Source: Clostridia bacterium (GTDB lineage: Bacteria > Bacillota > Clostridia > Christensenellales > Aristaeellaceae). Taken from it: a stretch of DNA of 9,975 bases. The notes under the pieces are model-generated. The model searched no databases, was not told the DNA's origin, and saw only the letters and a list, made by a program, of their open reading frames with translations. Shown here one piece after another: positions 6,626 through 9,975 of the stretch; the first letter of the stretch is position 1, and each line of letters starts with the position of its first letter. The stretch covers positions 1 to 9,975 of the forward strand of contig JAUNBY010000088.1 in the NCBI GenBank assembly GCA_030526935.1, given 5' to 3'. The translations under genes and the position numbers were made by a program.

Positions 6626-7531
6626 ATGAAAGGCATGGTATTTGACATACAGCGTTTTTGCATACACGACGGGCCGGGAATCAGAACCACGGTATTTTTT
6701 AAAGGTTGCCCGCTCAGATGCCGGTGGTGTTCCAACCCCGAATCCCAAAGCCCCGTCGCACAAATATTTCGCAACCGGGATAAGTGCATGATGTGCGGCG
6801 CCTGCGCCGAAGTCTGCCCTGATGGAGCTATTACAATCGACGACAGCGGATATCCGAGGGTATCGACAGGGCGATGCAAAAGCTGCGGACTTTGCGCGTC
6901 GGTCTGTCCTCGCGCAGCTATTCAGGTCAAAGGCGAACTCATGGACGCGGAGAGCGTGCTGGATGTTGTGGAAAAGGATATGCGCGCCTACGAATCAACG
7001 GGAGGCGGCGTGACCTTTTCCGGCGGAGAGCCGCTCATGCAGAGGGGATTGCTGATGGAGCTATTGCAAAAATCAAAGGAAAAGGGTCTGGATACGGCCA
7101 TGGAAACCAGTCTTTTCGCGCCATGGGAAACCATCGCGGATTGCCTGCCGATGCTGGATCATGTGTTTTGCGATTTGAAGCATACCGACGGCAAAAAACA
7201 CGCCTTGTGGACGGGCGCTCCCGTCGAACAAATAATGGACAATATGGCGCGGCTCATCGCCGCGCACCCGGACGTTACCGTGCGCATCCCGGTGATTCCG
7301 CGCTTCAACACAGACCCGGAGGACATGGAAGGCTTCGCGGACTTCTTTGATCGCGTAACGCCGCGTAAACTCGAGCTGCTTAAATACCATGTATTCGGCG
7401 AAAAGAAGTATGAAATGCTGGGATGCGATTATCCGGCGGCCGGGGTAAACGTTGAAGACGGGAAGAAATGCTTGGACGAGATGCGCGCCTGCCTCGCCAG
7501 GAGAAACCATCAGGCGGGCGGCGACGATTGA
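6626..7531 (+). CDS. Glycyl radical enzyme activating enzyme (radical SAM)
   Basis: A 301-residue radical-SAM protein that uses S-adenosylmethionine and a [4Fe-4S] cluster to abstract hydrogen from the glycine of its partner GRE, here the gene 17 bp upstream. After MVFDIQRFCIHDGPGIRTTV comes the SAM-cluster motif Cys28-x3-Cys32-x2-Cys35 (KGCPLRCRWCSNPES). An inserted ferredoxin-like domain follows, with two CxxCxxCxxxC sets at Cys54/57/60/64 and Cys84/87/90/94, expected to hold two further [4Fe-4S] clusters. The SAM-binding GGGVTFSGGEPL motif comes next. The eight-cysteine insert separates this class (activases of glycerol, choline and hydroxyproline GREs, YbiY, PflC) from the short pyruvate formate-lyase activase. 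The upstream alternative start at 6617 adds only three residues. The partner assignment is by adjacency and class. Confidence 0.95.
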   Translation: MKGMVFDIQRFCIHDGPGIRTTVFFKGCPLRCRWCSNPESQSPVAQIFRNRDKCMMCGACAEVCPDGAITIDDSGYPRVSTGRCKSCGLCASVCPRAAIQVKGELMDAESVLDVVEKDMRAYESTGGGVTFSGGEPLMQRGLLMELLQKSKEKGLDTAMETSLFAPWETIADCLPMLDHVFCDLKHTDGKKHALWTGAPVEQIMDNMARLIAAHPDVTVRIPVIPRFNTDPEDMEGFADFFDRVTPRKLELLKYHVFGEKKYEMLGCDYPAAGVNVEDGKKCLDEMRACLARRNHQAGGDD

Positions 7532-7551
7532 CAGTAGTAAAAAATAAACAT

Positions 7552-7557
7552 GGGAGG
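7552..7557 (+). promoter_or_regulatory. Ribosome binding site that sets the aldolase start
   Basis: GGGAGG lies 9 nt before the ATG at 7567. The frame is open upstream to 7468 inside the activase gene, but the protein family begins at MEFFLDS, so the extension is not used. Confidence 0.85.
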
Positions 7558-7566
7558 AACACAATT

Positions 7567-8238
7567 ATGGAATTCTTTCTTGATTCGTCAAACCTGAACG
7601 AGATTCAAGAGCTGACGCAACTTGGTCTGATCGACGGAGTAACCACCAACCCCCTCTTGCTTTCCAAGCAGGGCGGAGACAAGTCTTATGCCGACAGAGT
7701 AAAGCAGATCGTCAAAATCGTGGGACCTGACAAGACCGTATTCTCTCAGGTTATTTCGCAATCAATGGACACAATGATTAGCGAGGCTCGCGAAATAAAT
7801 TCCTGGGGTTCCAGGATGGTCGTCAAATTGCCCGCTACGAAAGACGGTTTCGCGGCGCTGGCGAAACTCTCCGGCGAAGGAATACGCTGTGCCATTACGC
7901 TGGTGTATTCCGCGGCGCAGGGTTTTTGCGCGGCCAAGTATGGCGCCGTATACGTTGCGCCATTCGTAGCTCGCGGCTACCAGGTTGGCATGGACGGCGT
8001 GGCTGTGGTGGAACAGATTGCCGGAGCCTGTGCGAAACACGGATTGGAATGTAAGGTACTTGGCGCGAGCCTTCGAACCCCGGTAGATGTTATGCGCTGT
8101 ATAAACGCGGGCGCGGGCGCGGTAACCGTACCCTACGCGCCGCTTATGGAAATGTTCAACAATCCCTGCAGCATGAGCACATTGGACGATTTTGTCGGAA
8201 GTTGGAACAGCCTTAACTGTGCGGGAGTATTTGATTGA
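7567..8238 (+). CDS. fsa: Fructose-6-phosphate aldolase / TalC-family transaldolase-like protein
   Basis: A 223-residue class I aldolase, the compact length of E. coli FsaA (220) and of TalC, not the ~317-residue classical transaldolase. Residues align with FsaA at an offset of two: Asp6, GVTTNP (24-29), Gln61 (FsaA Gln59), the Schiff-base lysine Lys87 in VVKLPAT (Lys85), Thr111 (Thr109), Ala131 (Ala129), Arg136 (Arg134) and Ser168 (Ser166). The exception is Phe133, where FsaA has Tyr131; Phe is the transaldolase state. The next residues, RGYQVG, replace the usual RID/RLD of both groups. The enzyme may cleave a ketose 6-phosphate, for example 1-deoxyfructose 6-phosphate made by the GRE, or transfer a dihydroxyacetone unit. 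It lies 35 bp after the activase and 1 bp before the kinase. The symbol follows the family; the exact activity is open. Confidence 0.88.
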   Translation: MEFFLDSSNLNEIQELTQLGLIDGVTTNPLLLSKQGGDKSYADRVKQIVKIVGPDKTVFSQVISQSMDTMISEAREINSWGSRMVVKLPATKDGFAALAKLSGEGIRCAITLVYSAAQGFCAAKYGAVYVAPFVARGYQVGMDGVAVVEQIAGACAKHGLECKVLGASLRTPVDVMRCINAGAGAVTVPYAPLMEMFNNPCSMSTLDDFVGSWNSLNCAGVFD

Positions 8239-8239
8239 T

Positions 8240-9226
8240 ATGTCTTATTCCATAATTTCCATAGGCGAGCCGGTCATCGACTTCGTCGAGATTTGCGGAT
8301 ATGACAGGTTTAAAAAGGCGTATGTCAGCAATGCGGGCGGCGGAGCGGCCAATGTATTGGCCGCCGCCGCGGCGATGGGCGGAAAACCAGCCATGATAGG
8401 CCGCGTGGGAGACGATATATTCGGAGAGTATCTGATCTCAAGTCTGCGAAGGGCGGGGATCGATACGGCGGGAATAAAGCGCGACGCAAGCAAACCTACC
8501 GGGATTGGCTTTGTATACCACAGGGATAACGGTGAACGCGACTTCCTCTTTTATCGCGACCGCACAACAAATGTGACGCTTTACGACCATGAAGCGGAGA
8601 AGAGTATTGTGGAGGATTGCCGTATTTACCACTATACTTCCGTCTCTCTCACGTCGCCTTCACTGCGCGCGGACACTTTAGCCGCCAGGGATTACGCTCG
8701 CTCCCTTGGCAAGACGGTTTCTTTTGACGCCAATTATCGCCCGGGCTTGTGGGAGGATGCGCGTGAAGCCCATAAAATTATAATGGATTGTATCCGCCAC
8801 GCGGATGTGGTAAAATTGTCCGAAGAAGAATTTGAGGCGTTTTTTTCAGCCGAGTCAATGGAAGGGTGCGCCGGGAAGCTGCTTGCGGGAAACGCTAAAT
8901 TCGTGGCAATTTCCCTGGGAGGGCGCGGTTGCTTCTACGCGACCCGAAAAGTTACCGGCGAACACACAGCGCCTCGGGTAAACGCCATAGATACGACCGG
9001 TTGTGGCGATGCGCTTATGGGCGCTTTATTGCAGCTTTTTTGCGACGAAAGCATCGTAGATCGTTTTGATTGCGTAGAATCGAATGTCCTGGGAAAAGTC
9101 GTGTCGCTGGCTGTGTGCGCGGCAAGTATATGCGCAGAACGGCTCGGCTCCATGGAGTGTATTGCGAATAGAGAAGAAGCGCTGGAAAGTCTTCGTCTGC
9201 GTGATTCGCAGAGTCGGGAGAGATAA
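8240..9226 (+). CDS. PfkB/ribokinase-family sugar kinase, fructokinase-like
   Basis: A 328-residue cytoplasmic kinase of normal PfkB length. It opens with SIISIGEPVIDF, has the substrate-binding GGGAAN at residues 33-38 and IGRVGDDIFG (PfkB signature 1) at 53-62, then FDANYRPGLW, a segment typical of fructokinases, and DTTGCGDALMGA (signature 2) at 251-262 with catalytic base Asp257. The anion-hole motif reads GCGD instead of the usual GAGD. Family members phosphorylate a primary hydroxyl with ATP; here it may make the 6-phosphate of the imported compound, the step that a PTS performs in the E. coli counterpart loci (inference). The start at 8240 is one base after the aldolase stop, with GGGAG at 8223-8227. 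A longer in-frame start at 8192 would overlap the aldolase and lacks support. Confidence 0.93.
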   Translation: MSYSIISIGEPVIDFVEICGYDRFKKAYVSNAGGGAANVLAAAAAMGGKPAMIGRVGDDIFGEYLISSLRRAGIDTAGIKRDASKPTGIGFVYHRDNGERDFLFYRDRTTNVTLYDHEAEKSIVEDCRIYHYTSVSLTSPSLRADTLAARDYARSLGKTVSFDANYRPGLWEDAREAHKIIMDCIRHADVVKLSEEEFEAFFSAESMEGCAGKLLAGNAKFVAISLGGRGCFYATRKVTGEHTAPRVNAIDTTGCGDALMGALLQLFCDESIVDRFDCVESNVLGKVVSLAVCAASICAERLGSMECIANREEALESLRLRDSQSRER

Positions 9227-9229
9227 CGG

Positions 9230-9975
9230 ATGAAAGTGCTGGTTCTTGGAGGCACCGGAGTGATCGGAGGGCCGCTATGCCGCCTGTTGGCGGAACAGGG
9301 ACATCAGGTAACCGCGCTTCATGGAGGAAGGCGCGCCGTCCCTCCGGGATGCGTAGGCTTCGTGGGGATGGATGCGGGAGAGGAAACGCTTAACCGGCTG
9401 GCTTCTCTGGGCAAATTCGACGCCGTAATAGATTTACTGTGTTTCACGCCGCGTGACGCAAAAATACTTCTGGAAGTTTTTGCAAAAAGAACGGATCAGA
9501 TCATCATCTGTTCATCGGTGGCGGCGTATGAGAGACCTTACGAACATCAGCCGGTGCAACCCGACAATCCACTGATGAAGGAAAACATATTTCCATATGG
9601 ATTTCAAAAGGCGGAAATGGAGCGATATGTGCGCGGCTGGATGAAGGAGGGCTATCCTGTTACCATACTTCGCCCCTCTCAGACGTGGTGGATCGGAACG
9701 CCCAATATTGGCGTACTGCGTTCCAATTACGGGGTGATACGGCGTATACTGCGGGGAAAGCCTTTAATCGTCAACGGGGATGGCAAGAACAGCTGGGTAT
9801 GGACGTTTTCGCCGGACCTGGCGAAAGCTTTTGCCGGTATGCTTGGCAACGAGCGGTGCCTGGGGGAGTGTTACCATGCCACAAGCGACGAAACGCACAT
9901 CTGGGACGACCTGTACCTGACGCTTGGCCGTATCTGCGGCAATGCGAATATCACAGGCCATGGCAAGCTCCAGGC
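9230..9975 (+). CDS. Atypical SDR / NAD-dependent epimerase-dehydratase family protein (3' end outside window)
   Basis: The frame is open from the ATG at 9230 to the window edge: 248 complete codons with no stop, so the gene is cut by the window, not broken. It begins MKVLVLGGTGVIGGPLCRLL, a Rossmann dinucleotide-binding motif (GGTGVIGG at 7-14). A strand-end ICSSVAAY follows (Ser95/Ser96), then Tyr123-x3-Lys127 (YGFQK), the catalytic pair, and later TILRPSQTW and TFSPDLAKAFAGML, all in the order seen in extended/atypical SDRs. These oxidise, reduce, epimerise or dehydrate sugar derivatives with NAD(P). GGGAG at 9216-9220 precedes it and the gap to the kinase is 3 bp, so it belongs to the operon. 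Its reaction cannot be told; redox or epimerisation of the imported sugar before or after phosphorylation is possible. Confidence 0.88.
   Translation, partial: MKVLVLGGTGVIGGPLCRLLAEQGHQVTALHGGRRAVPPGCVGFVGMDAGEETLNRLASLGKFDAVIDLLCFTPRDAKILLEVFAKRTDQIIICSSVAAYERPYEHQPVQPDNPLMKENIFPYGFQKAEMERYVRGWMKEGYPVTILRPSQTWWIGTPNIGVLRSNYGVIRRILRGKPLIVNGDGKNSWVWTFSPDLAKAFAGMLGNERCLGECYHATSDETHIWDDLYLTLGRICGNANITGHGKLQ

Overview
The window is one co-directional catabolic locus, all on the + strand. It suggests an obligate or facultative anaerobe, because its central enzyme is an oxygen-sensitive glycyl radical enzyme (GRE) with its own radical-SAM activase. Strong GGAGG-type ribosome binding sites, tight gene packing and a LacI-type local regulator fit a Bacillota (Clostridia-like) bacterium, perhaps from a gut or other fermentative community. 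That assignment is an inference; no phylogenetic marker is present.

Layout: a LacI-family regulator (4-1023) is followed by a 226-bp control region. This region carries two identical 16-bp boxes, each centred on the palindrome GAGAACGTTCTC, with a promoter-like sequence over the second. Next come three genes of a TRAP transporter: binding protein (1250-2254), small membrane subunit (2335-2874) and large membrane subunit (2876-4171). A strong hairpin separates the binding-protein gene from the membrane genes. Then come the GRE (4230-6608), its activating enzyme (6626-7531), an aldolase of the fructose-6-phosphate aldolase/TalC family (7567-8238), a PfkB-family sugar kinase (8240-9226) and the first 248 codons of an atypical SDR (NAD-dependent epimerase/dehydratase family) running off the right edge (9230-9975). 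Gaps between enzyme genes are 1 to 58 bp and no intrinsic terminator is visible after 1250, so genes 2-9 probably form one operon.

How the genes may work together: GRE, activase and Fsa-type aldolase are also neighbours in E. coli (ybiW-ybiY near fsaA; pflD-pflC near fsaB). There, to my recollection of published work, the GRE opens the ring of 1,5-anhydrohexitol 6-phosphates to 1-deoxyfructose 6-phosphate, and the aldolase splits that into glyceraldehyde 3-phosphate and hydroxyacetone ('anhydroglycolysis'). E. coli imports and phosphorylates the substrate by a PTS. Here a TRAP importer plus a PfkB kinase could supply the same phosphorylated intermediate. This is the main hypothesis for the window.

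Three points argue for caution. The TRAP binding protein keeps the arginine that usually binds a carboxylate. The aldolase has Phe where true fructose-6-phosphate aldolases have Tyr. The GRE's active-site motifs differ from those of characterised diol dehydratases. The substrate may therefore be a related but different (possibly acidic) sugar derivative.
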